DNA from: Candidatus Aminicenantota bacterium
GTDB taxonomy: Bacteria; Acidobacteriota; Aminicenantia; S016-38
DNA: 64,000 nucleotides
NCBI GenBank assembly: GCA_026987025.1
Contig: JALSNJ010000019.1
Location: forward strand, 1 to 64,000
Reading direction: 5' to 3'
Of the stretch, positions 9,204 to 18,237 are shown in pieces. The translations under genes were made by a program, and so were the position numbers. How positions within the stretch are numbered: position 1 is the first letter of the stretch; every line of letters starts with the position of its first letter. Below the pieces are notes generated by a model that had not been told where the DNA came from, ran no database searches, and was given only the letters and a program-made list of their open reading frames with translations.

Positions 9204-9275
9204 AAAGCGAAGGGAATCCCAGACGAGGAGGGACAGCGTAAGGAAAAGGGCTTTCTTAATACAGTTTACGCATTG

Positions 9276-10400
9276 TTAGTTGCCGAAAACCTCCGGCAGG
9301 TTCTTTACCCTGTATTCCCGGTAAAGCTGCCTGTCCCTTTCCAGGCTCGCCACGGTCCCGTCTCCGTAAACCTTGAACAAATCGTAAAGAGCCCCGGGAG
9401 GCTCCAGCTGGTAAAGGAACTTTCCCCAGGGGTCGAACAAATCAAAGTTTAACTTGTCCATTTCCTTTACGCTCATGACCAGAAGGTATCCGTGGGCAAG
9501 AGCCTTTAACTTAAATATGGAGCACAGGTAATCGGGAAGCCTCTTTTTCACCGCCTTCCTGGCCCCGGAGGGCATTCTCTTATATATTCGCACGAACTTT
9601 TCCTTTTCTTCCTCGCTGAAGGGAATCCTCTTATATTGCCGTGAGACCAAAAAACGAACTTTTCCCTGGAGGTCCTTAACCCAGACCTCGTATTGCTCCG
9701 CTTCGCTTATGTACACGAGCCCGGTCTCAGGGCTGTAATCCCACAGAAGAACGGGAAGGATGGGAGGGACGGAGACAAAGAAGAAGGGTTTCCCTCCCAC
9801 TTTAAGGTGAATGAATCCGGTTTTATCAGTATCCCAGAGCCTGGCGAGGATTCTATCCTGGGCGTCAATTACTAGCAGGCTGACCCTCTCGCCGGTTTTC
9901 TCTTCAAAGCTCAGCCTGGAGGCCAAGAACCTTCCGTCTCCCAGCGGGATTATGTCTCTGTATGAACCCTTTAAGCGGAATTCCCTCACGAGATTCCCGT
10001 CCAGGTCAAATTCAGCAACTTTACTGGACGAAGCCACCCATAGGGAATTCCCGTGCACCTTCAGTTTTGGTAAAAATTTAAACTCCCCGGGCCCCTCCCC
10101 CTTCTTTGAGAACACCTTAACCACCCTACCCTCTCTGTCAATTTTGTAAATTTTATAATTCCCCCTGGAAAGGAGAAATACGCTTCCATCCGGTCCCCTG
10201 GCAAAATCTATTATGTAAAATTCCTCCCCGGCATCCTGAGGGCTCCAGTGGAACTTCTCCTCAAGTTGAAGGGTAATTTTCCCCTTGATGGGGGCTTCCG
10301 GGTTGCTTATGCGGGCCTTCCCCTCCTTGCCGGAACCGCCTCCCTTACAGGAGGCTAAAATTAAAGTCAATGCCAAGACGAAGAGCAAAGTTTTTCTCAT
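9276..10400 (-). CDS. six-bladed beta-propeller lipoprotein
   Basis: This 374-residue protein has a signal peptide with a lipobox (LILASC), so it is probably a lipoprotein. The body has repeated blades of the form DGSVFLLSRGNYKIYKIDREG and the GEGPGEFKF loop characteristic of the 6-bladed beta-propeller family (PF17170-like), abundant in Bacteroidetes and Aminicenantes. Function is unknown; such proteins usually bind ligands or partner proteins at the cell surface. It overlaps the aspartate racemase gene by 4 bases (ATGA), so it is its downstream operon partner. A similar propeller is encoded at 13538. Confidence 0.8.
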   Translation of the reverse strand: MRKTLLFVLALTLILASCKGGGSGKEGKARISNPEAPIKGKITLQLEEKFHWSPQDAGEEFYIIDFARGPDGSVFLLSRGNYKIYKIDREGRVVKVFSKKGEGPGEFKFLPKLKVHGNSLWVASSSKVAEFDLDGNLVREFRLKGSYRDIIPLGDGRFLASRLSFEEKTGERVSLLVIDAQDRILARLWDTDKTGFIHLKVGGKPFFFVSVPPILPVLLWDYSPETGLVYISEAEQYEVWVKDLQGKVRFLVSRQYKRIPFSEEEKEKFVRIYKRMPSGARKAVKKRLPDYLCSIFKLKALAHGYLLVMSVKEMDKLNFDLFDPWGKFLYQLEPPGALYDLFKVYGDGTVASLERDRQLYREYRVKNLPEVFGN

Positions 10401-11098
10401 TTACACCTCACTTTAAAATCACAGACTATCCTCTCCGCCAAAGCCTCCATGGGCTTTACGAAGGGGAGGGCGAAGCGGACCTTCCTTAGAGCCGTCTCAA
10501 TCTCCGTGCATCCCAGAATCACGGCCTGGGCTCCCCTTTTCCTGAGGGAGTCCGCCACCTTCAGAAATTCCAAGGAGGCCTCAGCCATTTTCCCCACCTT
10601 GGCCAGAGAATATATGACCCGGTGAACCACCTCCTGTTCCTCCTCCGACGGTAAGATCAGGGAATATTTTCCAAAATACCTCCGGTAAATCCCTGAAATC
10701 AGGGTTCCCTTCGTGGCCAGTACCCCCACCCTTTCCACGGAGGGATGTTTTTTTTCCGTCCACTCCAGGGCGACCTGGAGCATGTCGTAGAGCTTAACAT
10801 CCTCCGGTGCCCCTATCCTTTCCATGAAGGCATGGGCTGTGTTGCAGGGTATTGCTATGTGGGTGGCCCCGGCCCCTTTGAGAATTCTTATCCCCTCCTT
10901 TATAAAAGGCACAGGGTCAGGACCTTCCCCCAGGAGGTAGGCGGTCCTGTCTGGAATCCGGGGCCAGTTGAGAAGAAGAAAAGGAAGGTGGTCCTGGTCC
11001 CTTTGAACTGAGGTTTTCTCAATGAGTATCCTGGCGAACTCCACCCCGGCCTCCGGTCCCATTCCCCCAAGAATCCCCAGAAACTCGTCTTTTTTCAT
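10397..11098 (-). CDS. aspartate/glutamate racemase family protein
   Basis: This 233-residue protein begins GILGGMGPEAG, the signature of the aspartate racemase family. It has the two catalytic cysteines in PCNTAH (residue 85) and LGCTEIE (residue 197). It should interconvert L- and D-aspartate or glutamate without a cofactor, for peptidoglycan or D-amino-acid metabolism. The start overlaps no upstream gene; the downstream propeller lipoprotein overlaps its stop by 4 bases. No clear Shine-Dalgarno is visible. Confidence 0.9.
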   Translation of the reverse strand: MKKDEFLGILGGMGPEAGVEFARILIEKTSVQRDQDHLPFLLLNWPRIPDRTAYLLGEGPDPVPFIKEGIRILKGAGATHIAIPCNTAHAFMERIGAPEDVKLYDMLQVALEWTEKKHPSVERVGVLATKGTLISGIYRRYFGKYSLILPSEEEQEVVHRVIYSLAKVGKMAEASLEFLKVADSLRKRGAQAVILGCTEIETALRKVRFALPFVKPMEALAERIVCDFKVRCK

Positions 11099-11141
11099 GT
11101 TAACATTCTCACAGAAAAGGCCTTACCTATGGCATGGGATT

Positions 11142-11726
11142 TCATTTCAATCTTTTCTCCATGCGGAAAAATGACAAATCCTTCCCCGAGATGGGGACTG
11201 TAAATTCCTCCATTACCCGAAAACCCAATTTCTTGTAAAAGGACACGGCCCCCTCGTTTTTCGTCTCAACATCAAGAATTACCGATTGGGAGCCGGAATG
11301 CTGGGCCTCACCCTCGGCGGTTTCCATTAAAATCTTCCCAAGACCTTTGCCCCTGAATTGGGGATAGACTGCTATATTGCTTACATAATAGGCTTTCTCC
11401 GGTATCTTCCCTACTTTCCTGTTTAAATTTAGAAAATCCCGGATTTTAAGAATCATGTTTATTCCCAAATATCGGAAAAGAAGTACCCCTGTTCTAAGGT
11501 TTTCTTCGGTTTTGGTTTTCCAATCATATCCCAGAAGCATCCCCGCTTTCTTTCCGTCCAATTCCACGAAAAAGGTGTGAGTGTAGCTGAAAAGATTTGA
11601 TTTCCTTGAAAAAAGACGACCAATAGCCTTATTGGAAAAAATCTCTGAGAAGTAGGGAGAAGCCATCAAAATAAGCTTCAGGAAGTCCTCACCGTCCTTC
11701 GGAGTAGCTCTCCTTACCCGAATCAC
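11142..11726 (-). CDS. GNAT-family N-acetyltransferase
   Basis: This 194-residue protein has the acetyl-CoA binding motif A (IAVYPQFRGKGLGKILMETAE, with the RGKGLG loop) and motif B (LDVETKNEGAVSFYKKLGF). Substrate is not predictable. It sits between the racemase and a divergent metallopeptidase gene, with 57 bases to the latter that must hold both promoters. Confidence 0.88.
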   Translation of the reverse strand: MIRVRRATPKDGEDFLKLILMASPYFSEIFSNKAIGRLFSRKSNLFSYTHTFFVELDGKKAGMLLGYDWKTKTEENLRTGVLLFRYLGINMILKIRDFLNLNRKVGKIPEKAYYVSNIAVYPQFRGKGLGKILMETAEGEAQHSGSQSVILDVETKNEGAVSFYKKLGFRVMEEFTVPISGKDLSFFRMEKRLK

Positions 11727-11771
11727 ATCTAAAATTTTAGCATAAGATAAGTCATTTTAAGTTTTTAGGGT

Positions 11772-11777
11772 TAAAAT
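11772..11777 (+). promoter_or_regulatory. -10 box TAAAAT, likely leaderless start
   Basis: TAAAAT ends 6 bases before the ATG at 11784 and no ribosome binding site is visible. The spacing is the same as at 35924, 40742 and 50074. Confidence 0.5.
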
Positions 11778-11783
11778 ATTGAT

Positions 11784-12662
11784 ATGAAGGTAATATATAG
11801 GGTTGATGAAACCTTCATTTCCCTTTTTTCCATTCTAATCTTCGCCTCAGGTTTACTTTTAACTTTGATAGTTAATAATCCATTTCCGCTCGCCCTTTCC
11901 CTGGGCGTGCTTTTCCTCTATCTCTTCCTCTCCCTCAAAAGGCCGCTAAGGAGGTGGAAGGCGGTAAAAACTCCCCTACCCCGGAAATGGAGGGAGTTCC
12001 TGATGAATAAATTTCGCTTTTACAGGAATCTTGATGAAAAGGGCAGGGAGCGTTTTGAAAACGATGTAAAGATCTTCCTCAGCGATTTTCCGGTAAGGGG
12101 AATAAGGGGAGGGGAAGTTGACCAGCTGGTGAAACTGACCATAGCCGCGTGTGTGGCAGTGGTCCTCCACGGAAGGCCCCACTGGGAACCTCCCCTAAGG
12201 GATGGGGTCGTGGTTTATCCTGGAGAAAGGTTCAGCGAGGAATACGAGCCTGGCAGGGGCCATCTTGCAGGACAGGCACCCCGAAACGGCCCCATGCTCA
12301 TAGCCGGGGAAAGTTTAATCTACGATGTGGAAAATCCTGAGGGGGGTCAGAATGTAGTCTACCACGAAATGGCCCATTTCTTTGACTGGGAGGATGGGGA
12401 AGCAGGGGGAATACCCGCCAGCAGGCTTGAACCAGGTCTCCTTCCCCGGTGGAAGGAGGTTATAGAGAGGGAATGGAAAAGGGCCAGGGAAGGGGACTCA
12501 GCCCTGAGACCTTATGCCTCCACGCATCCATCCGAAACCTTTGCCGTAGCCACGGAGGTTTTCTTTACCACCCCCCTCATTCTCCGTCGCCATCACCCCC
12601 AGCTATACGACCTTTTAAGAAGATTCTACAACATAGACCCGGCAAGGATTTTATACAGATAA
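11784..12662 (+). CDS. MtfA-like zinc metallopeptidase (M90)
   Basis: This 292-residue protein has two N-terminal hydrophobic segments (residues about 10-50) and then an MtfA-like domain with the zinc motif YHEMAHFFDWEDG (HExxH). A conserved late block reads ALRPYASTHPSETFAVATEVFF, where the Glu is a likely third ligand. MtfA of E. coli is a cytosolic aminopeptidase linked to Mlc control; here the membrane anchor suggests a different site of action. It is close to the convergent L,D-transpeptidase gene (6 bases). Confidence 0.85.
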   Translation: MKVIYRVDETFISLFSILIFASGLLLTLIVNNPFPLALSLGVLFLYLFLSLKRPLRRWKAVKTPLPRKWREFLMNKFRFYRNLDEKGRERFENDVKIFLSDFPVRGIRGGEVDQLVKLTIAACVAVVLHGRPHWEPPLRDGVVVYPGERFSEEYEPGRGHLAGQAPRNGPMLIAGESLIYDVENPEGGQNVVYHEMAHFFDWEDGEAGGIPASRLEPGLLPRWKEVIEREWKRAREGDSALRPYASTHPSETFAVATEVFFTTPLILRRHHPQLYDLLRRFYNIDPARILYR

Positions 12663-12668
12663 GACCTC

Positions 12669-13457
12669 CTACTTTTTTATAAAATACTCCCCCTGAGGAC
12701 CCACGGAAACCTCCGGCATTCTTCCCGTGGTTTCAATGTAATCATATATGGGCTTGAGTTCCTTCCAGAAGGATATGAGTTCTTGCGGGGAGCGGGGATG
12801 AACATCCCTCCCCACATATTTTTTATACCTTAGCCAATAAAGGGGAAAGTGGGCAAGGGCTTCCAGAAAATAAAGATTAGCCCCTGTCAATCTGCACGGG
12901 AAAATGAAAACCGGTATTTTCCTCTGACCTTTTCTCCTTGCCTGAAGGGCCAACCAATATACTTCCTTTATTTTGTCGTCGGTTATGGGAATGCAACCTA
13001 TGGTGACGCACGAGCCGTGGATGAATATGTCTCCCCCCGGTTTTTTCTTATTTCCCCTTATAAGGTCGGATTTGTTGGGATAATTGATCCCTAAGGAAAG
13101 GTAGAAGTGGCTTCTTGGATTGAACCTATCAATGTAATAAACCCCCTCCGGGATCTGGCGGTCCCCTTCCCTCCTTTTGGGACCAAGGACCCCTGATGTG
13201 GCACAGATGTGATACTTTTTCACAAATTTGTAAACCCCTTCCTCAGGAGAAAAAGCCCAGACTTCCAGGTCCCTCTCCAACTTGAAAATTAGAATGGCTA
13301 TTTTGAGCGGAGGATAAGGAAGGTTCTTTTTCTGGAAAAGGGCTCTCAGATAGGCGTCCTTTTCCCTTCTGGCTTTCTCTACACGGTGGAAATCCTCTTT
13401 GCACCCCCCACAAAGGAGAAGCAAAAGAAGAAAAGAAATGGTCAGTTTCTCTTTCAT
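12669..13457 (-). CDS. L,D-transpeptidase (YkuD-type) lipoprotein
   Basis: This 262-residue protein has a signal peptide with lipobox-like LLCGGC and a YkuD catalytic block FIHGSCVTIGCIPI, containing the HxxxxxxGC motif with the nucleophilic cysteine. Upstream, ATSGVLGPKRREGDRQIPEGVYYI fits the YkuD fold. It probably cross-links peptidoglycan or attaches proteins to it in the periplasm. The last 80 residues are an extension of unknown role. A TATAAT lies 15 bases before the start, giving a very short 5' leader without Shine-Dalgarno. Confidence 0.85.
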   Translation of the reverse strand: MKEKLTISFLLLLLLCGGCKEDFHRVEKARREKDAYLRALFQKKNLPYPPLKIAILIFKLERDLEVWAFSPEEGVYKFVKKYHICATSGVLGPKRREGDRQIPEGVYYIDRFNPRSHFYLSLGINYPNKSDLIRGNKKKPGGDIFIHGSCVTIGCIPITDDKIKEVYWLALQARRKGQRKIPVFIFPCRLTGANLYFLEALAHFPLYWLRYKKYVGRDVHPRSPQELISFWKELKPIYDYIETTGRMPEVSVGPQGEYFIKK

Positions 13458-13537
13458 ATTTACTGCTCATTTATTATACTCTATATTCACCATCAGGCTC
13501 GAAAAATCATGATGTTATTATATGCCGGGAGGTTTTA

Positions 13538-14581
13538 ATGAGAATATTGGCCGCAGCCTTTTTGATGACAGGACTTCTTTTTCCCTATCCCTGGAAGGGA
13601 AAAATTTACAGGGAAAACGGTTTTAAGGTGGTGGAAAACCGCGGAGAAGGGATCTGGGGTAAACAATTGGCCTCAAAGGTTAAATTTACCCGGGTTCTAT
13701 CCCTGGGAAAGGCCGAAGGAAAGGACTTTGAAATTTTCAGTTCCTGGCTGGGACTTGCGGTAGATTCTGAGGGAGAAATTCTTATCCTTGACAGGAAAAG
13801 AAAGAGGCTTCTTAAATTCTCCCCTGAGGGTAAACCCCTCTGGATGACGGGCAAGGAAGGTGAAGGACCAGGGGAGTTTAGATATCCCATAAGCGTTTCT
13901 GCAGGTCCCGGAGGTACCATATGGGTGGTGGATGCGGGCAGGTTCATCCATCGGTTCTCCAGCGAAGGGAAATACCAGGATACCCTGACCCTTGATTTCT
14001 GGGTTGAAAAGGTGTTTTTCCTTAAGAACGGAAACCTCCTCCTCACCCTGGGACTCAGAGGACAACACGGCTTGAAGGCAGTTTTTTTTAACCGAAAGAT
14101 GAAAAAAATCTCTGACTTTCCCTATGAATATAGATATGGGCCTGAGTTGCCTTCTGGCAGCCTGGTCATGGATAAAATAACGCTATCAGAGGGAAGGATA
14201 TTCTTTGCCCTTCCCGACAGGTACGAGGTTTTAATTTTCAAGGAGGATGCAAGCCCACTTTTTATTATCAAAAGGACCATGCCCTTTAAACCCACAACAA
14301 TAAAGCCAATGAATGGAGGCGTTAACATCGTTACGGGGGATGAAGTTGGGCCTTGTTTTTCACTCTGGGGTAGGTTCTTTGTTGTTTTTCTCCAAAAAAT
14401 CCAGAAAGATGGCTCCTACCGGTCTTTTCTGGATTTTTACTCCTCCGACGGGAGGTTTCTCGGCTCCTATCCCCTGGGCTCCTCCACCTTCCTCAAATGG
14501 GTTGATAAAAGAGGAAATTTCTACTTTCTACAGACCTACCCTTTCCCCAGAATTTACAAATCCAGAGTTCTAATAAAGTAG
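13538..14581 (+). CDS. six-bladed beta-propeller secreted protein
   Basis: This 347-residue protein has a short hydrophobic N terminus (AAAFLMTGLLFPY) but no lipobox. It has propeller blades such as GLAVDSEGEILILDRKRKRLL and the GKEGEGPGEFRYP loop shared with the lipoprotein at 9276. It therefore belongs to the same 6-bladed propeller family. It has a clear GGGAGG ribosome binding site. Function unknown; probably extracytoplasmic and possibly ligand-binding. Confidence 0.75.
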   Translation: MRILAAAFLMTGLLFPYPWKGKIYRENGFKVVENRGEGIWGKQLASKVKFTRVLSLGKAEGKDFEIFSSWLGLAVDSEGEILILDRKRKRLLKFSPEGKPLWMTGKEGEGPGEFRYPISVSAGPGGTIWVVDAGRFIHRFSSEGKYQDTLTLDFWVEKVFFLKNGNLLLTLGLRGQHGLKAVFFNRKMKKISDFPYEYRYGPELPSGSLVMDKITLSEGRIFFALPDRYEVLIFKEDASPLFIIKRTMPFKPTTIKPMNGGVNIVTGDEVGPCFSLWGRFFVVFLQKIQKDGSYRSFLDFYSSDGRFLGSYPLGSSTFLKWVDKRGNFYFLQTYPFPRIYKSRVLIK

Positions 14582-14732
14582 GATTCCCTATTTCGGCCAG
14601 TAGCCTACCCAGTGCTTAAGGGAAAATGAGGCCGTGGTTCTTCTTCCCAATCTGCAAACAGGAAGAACTCCAGAACTTTCATATTAGAACCCGGGGAGGA
14701 AAAATTCGTATAAATTTATCCCAGGAGGGATT

Positions 14733-15980
14733 ATGCGAAAATACTTCCTGTTCGCCTTTGTTCTCATATGGTTTTTGATAATTCCGGTCAACGGCAAAGA
14801 TGGAACGAATTCCTTGAAGGAGAAAGCTCCCAGGGTTTTTATTGACTGCTCCCGCTGCGACATGGAATACATAAAGACAGAGATAACCTTCGTGAACTAT
14901 GTATGGGATAGGAAGGAAGCCGATGTTGTAGTGCTCATAACCACTCAGAGAACGGCTTCCGGCGGGAGGGAATACACCATAACCATGGTGGGAAGAGGTG
15001 AGTTTAGCGATATTAAGAACACTCTAAAATACTACTCAAGCAGCACCGATACATGGGAAAAAATAAGGAAAGGTCTGATTCACACTCTAAAACTGGGGCT
15101 GGCTCCATATGTAGCAAGAACCCCTCTGGGAAAATATCTCTCCGTAAACTTCAGGGAAAAGGTAAAACCCACTGCCGTGAAGGACAAATGGAACTTCTGG
15201 GTATTCAGTATCGGGTTGCACTCCTTCCTGAGGGGTGAACAAAGATACAAAGGAATCTCCCTCTGGAGCGACTTTTCCGCAGATAGAGTAACTCCGGAGT
15301 CAAAGTTTTTGTTTGAGGTCTCTGGAGACTTCAACGAGAGCAGGTTTAAGATTCACGATGAGGAGATAAGAAGCTCCAGCAAGGAATGGGGTCTGGAAAG
15401 CCTGTATGTTAAGAGCATAAACGAGCACTGGTCTGCCGGTGGATGGGTTAAATATCAGCATTCCACATACAGGAATTTTGACTCTTCATATATGCTTGCT
15501 CCTGCCCTGGAATACAACTTTTTCCCTTACTCCCAGGCCACACGCAGACAACTGAGGTTGCTTTATAAAATCTCCTTAATCCACAACAAATACCTGGAGG
15601 AGACTATATATGAAAAAATGTCTGAAACTTTACTACGGCATTCCCTTTCCATAACCCTTGAACTTCGGGAAATGTGGGGTGAAGCCTCCCTCTCCCTGGA
15701 GGGTTCCCAATATCTTCACGATCTCAGCAAAAGCCGACTTAAATTTTACTCAGACCTTGAGGTTCAGTTATTTAAGGGGCTTTTCCTCAGCCTCTTCGGC
15801 AATTACTCCGCCCTCCACGACCAGATTAACCTCCCTAAAGGAGAGGCCTCTCTGGAAGAAATTCTTCTAAGGCGAAGGGAACTGGAATCAAATTATAGAT
15901 ATTTCTTCTCCGTGGGATTTAGATACAAATTCGGTTCTATATACAGCAATGTGGTCAATCCGAGGTTCGGATACGATTAA
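14733..15980 (+). CDS. outer-membrane beta-barrel protein, uncharacterised
   Basis: This 415-residue protein has a signal peptide. A small N-terminal domain has FIDCSRCDMEYIKTEITFVN and VVVLITTQRTASGGREYTI, blocks I recall from uncharacterised Bacteroidetes-type proteins. The remaining 230 residues show alternating aromatic and polar beta strands ending in YKFGS, like an outer-membrane barrel. The two cysteines in DCSRCD could form a disulfide or bind metal. It is followed 21 bases later by a secreted C1 peptidase with its own GGAGGG site, so the two are probably co-transcribed. No function can be assigned. Confidence 0.6.
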   Translation: MRKYFLFAFVLIWFLIIPVNGKDGTNSLKEKAPRVFIDCSRCDMEYIKTEITFVNYVWDRKEADVVVLITTQRTASGGREYTITMVGRGEFSDIKNTLKYYSSSTDTWEKIRKGLIHTLKLGLAPYVARTPLGKYLSVNFREKVKPTAVKDKWNFWVFSIGLHSFLRGEQRYKGISLWSDFSADRVTPESKFLFEVSGDFNESRFKIHDEEIRSSSKEWGLESLYVKSINEHWSAGGWVKYQHSTYRNFDSSYMLAPALEYNFFPYSQATRRQLRLLYKISLIHNKYLEETIYEKMSETLLRHSLSITLELREMWGEASLSLEGSQYLHDLSKSRLKFYSDLEVQLFKGLFLSLFGNYSALHDQINLPKGEASLEEILLRRRELESNYRYFFSVGFRYKFGSIYSNVVNPRFGYD

Positions 15981-16001
15981 AAAATCATAAAGGAGGGAGT
16001 T

Positions 16002-17402
16002 ATGAAAAAATATCGGGTGGCTATTTTAGCTTTCCTTCTAACCTTTGGTTTAACCTACGGTAAAAAGCTTCCTAAGGGAATTACCCCTGAGGTTCTCAAA
16101 ACCCTTGAATCATCCGTTGACGAAAACTCACCGAGAACCAGGGCCCTTATAAACGCCGTATCCTCCAACGATGTGCAGAAACTGGTGCTCAACAAAGCTG
16201 TCAAGGACAGATTATTTGACTGGAACTTCTCCATCAAATTGAAAATTCGGGGGATTACCAATCAGAAAAGCAGCGGAAGGTGCTGGCTCTTTGCCGGGCT
16301 CAACATTCTCAGGTACAGGGTTGCCCGGAGATTAAACCTTGACGAGTTTGAACTTTCCCAGAGCTACAACTTCTTCTACGACAAGCTGGAAAAGGCCAAT
16401 CTTTTCTTGGAGAAAATTATAGAAACGAGGAACAGACCCTTGAGGGACAGGACCGTTGACTTCCTTTTGAAAAACCCTATCCCCGACGGTGGGCAATGGA
16501 ACATGGTGGTGGAACTGGTGAACAAATACGGGGTTGTTCCCAAGGAGATAATGCCGGAGACCTACAATACTTCCAATACCAGGAGAATAAATCAACTGCT
16601 GGCCACGCTCCTTAGAAAGGACGCTGCCATAATAAGGGACTCCCAAAAGAGCGAGGAAGAACTGAGAAAAATGAAGGTGGAGATGCTCAAAGATGTCTAC
16701 AGGCTCCTGGTTTACGCCTTTGGAAAGCCGCCCAGGGAGTTCAAATGGAGATACAAAGACAAAGATGGAAAACTTCATCCCTGGGAAAAATACACCCCCC
16801 AGAGCTTCTTCAGGAAGTTCGTAAATGTTGACCTTAACGACTATGTGGTAATCTACAACTGTCCGGCGAAACAATACTATAAACTTTACTCCATCTCCCT
16901 TGACCGGGACATGGCTGACAGAAGGGACCTTACCTTCGTAAATCTACCCATAGAAGAAGTGAAGGAACTGACCCTGAAAACCCTCAAGGAGATGCAGGAA
17001 CCCGTCTGGTTTGGATGCGATGTGGGAAAGGAACTCCTTAACAAGGAAGGGATAATGGCGCCCAATGTTTACGACTACAAATCTCTTCTCGGAATAGACT
17101 TCACCATGACCAAAAAACAGAGAATACTTTATCGCCACTCAATCCCCACCCATGCCATGGTCTTCGTTGGAGTGGACCTTGACAGCGGGGGAAAGCCGGT
17201 GAAGTGGCTGGTGGAAAACAGCTGGGGAACGAAGGCCGGTAGAAAGGGCATGTATGTAATGTACGATAGGTGGTTTGACTATTATCTTTATGAAGTTGTA
17301 ATACCAAGGAAAATCCTGCCAGAGAAAATCCGCAAGATCCTACAGCAAAAACCGGAAGTGGTTCCCCCCTGGGACCCCATGTATGACTTCTTCACCCATT
17401 GA
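16002..17402 (+). CDS. secreted C1B-family cysteine aminopeptidase
   Basis: This 466-residue protein matches bleomycin hydrolase/aminopeptidase C (family C1B). The catalytic cysteine lies in SSGRCWLFAGLN, the histidine in PTHAMVFVGVD and the asparagine in VENSWGT. A hydrophobic N-terminal stretch (VAILAFLLTFGLTYG) is a signal peptide, unusual for this mostly cytosolic family, so the enzyme probably acts in the periplasm or outside. It lies 21 bases after the beta-barrel gene. Exopeptidase activity on imported or surface peptides is the likely role. Confidence 0.92.
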   Translation: MKKYRVAILAFLLTFGLTYGKKLPKGITPEVLKTLESSVDENSPRTRALINAVSSNDVQKLVLNKAVKDRLFDWNFSIKLKIRGITNQKSSGRCWLFAGLNILRYRVARRLNLDEFELSQSYNFFYDKLEKANLFLEKIIETRNRPLRDRTVDFLLKNPIPDGGQWNMVVELVNKYGVVPKEIMPETYNTSNTRRINQLLATLLRKDAAIIRDSQKSEEELRKMKVEMLKDVYRLLVYAFGKPPREFKWRYKDKDGKLHPWEKYTPQSFFRKFVNVDLNDYVVIYNCPAKQYYKLYSISLDRDMADRRDLTFVNLPIEEVKELTLKTLKEMQEPVWFGCDVGKELLNKEGIMAPNVYDYKSLLGIDFTMTKKQRILYRHSIPTHAMVFVGVDLDSGGKPVKWLVENSWGTKAGRKGMYVMYDRWFDYYLYEVVIPRKILPEKIRKILQQKPEVVPPWDPMYDFFTH

Positions 17403-17472
17403 GGTTGCTAAAAAACCTTTATGTTTGTCAGAGTTGGACGATATTTCAAATGGGAAAGTTCATGCCGGAGGA

Positions 17473-18237
17473 CTAAGGTTCGGGTCTCAGGGGTATTACC
17501 ACCTTCACCCCGTCTATTTTCTCCACTCTGGCCTCCACCCCGTAGATTTCCCTTATGGTCTGCGGGGTGAGGATTTCCTCACCCCCTGCCCCGGCTATTA
17601 AGCCGTTCTTCAGCAATACGAACCTGTGGCTGAACCTCAGGGCGAGGTTTACATCGTGCATCACCACCAGGGTGTTTAGTTCCCTTGAGAGGGTAGCCTT
17701 CCTTATGATCTCCATGACCTCCAGTTGATTTTTCAGGTCCAGGTTGGAGGTGGGTTCATCCATAAGAAGGACCCTCGGCTGCTGGGCCAAGGCTCTGGCC
17801 AGTATCACCTTCTGAAACTCCCCGCCGCTGAGTTCGTCTATCCTTCTCATGGCAAGGTGAGCAAGGTCCAGGAGGTCCAGGACCTCCTCCGCTATTTGTA
17901 TGTCCATGTGGGAAGGTGCCCAGCCCATGTAGGGCCTCCTTCCCAGGAGCACCGCTTCAAAGACCCTTACAGGAGCCCTGGGGGAAAATTGGGGGACATA
18001 TCCCATCCGTCGGGCAACTTCCCTCCTGCTCATTCTTTCCAGGTCCTGCTGGCCGAGATAAACCTTTCCCCGGCAGGGCCTGAGAACCCTGTTTATGGTT
18101 CTGAGAAGGGTGGTCTTTCCAGCCCCGTTGGTTCCCAGGATGGATACCACCTGCCCCGGCTCCACCTCAAAGCTAACCCCCCGCAGCACAGGGACGGAAT
18201 TGTAGGAAAACTCAATCCCCTCTATTTTGAGCCTCAT
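17473..18237 (-). CDS. FecE/BtuD-type ABC transporter ATP-binding protein
   Basis: This 254-residue ATPase has Walker A (GTNGAGKTT), signature LSGGEFQKV and Walker B (VLLMDEP), the set for iron-siderophore/cobalamin importers. The ATG at 18237 is chosen because it overlaps the permease stop by 4 bases (ATGA) and starts the family fold; the open frame upstream of it lies inside the permease gene. It is the last gene of the operon substrate-binding protein, permease, ATPase. Confidence 0.93.
   Translation of the reverse strand: MRLKIEGIEFSYNSVPVLRGVSFEVEPGQVVSILGTNGAGKTTLLRTINRVLRPCRGKVYLGQQDLERMSRREVARRMGYVPQFSPRAPVRVFEAVLLGRRPYMGWAPSHMDIQIAEEVLDLLDLAHLAMRRIDELSGGEFQKVILARALAQQPRVLLMDEPTSNLDLKNQLEVMEIIRKATLSRELNTLVVMHDVNLALRFSHRFVLLKNGLIAGAGGEEILTPQTIREIYGVEARVEKIDGVKVVIPLRPEP

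Noticed and set aside
17403-17472. Terminator between the C1 peptidase and ABC ATPase genes
   Set aside because: Only a weak AGGTT/AACCT stem is visible, without a T tract.
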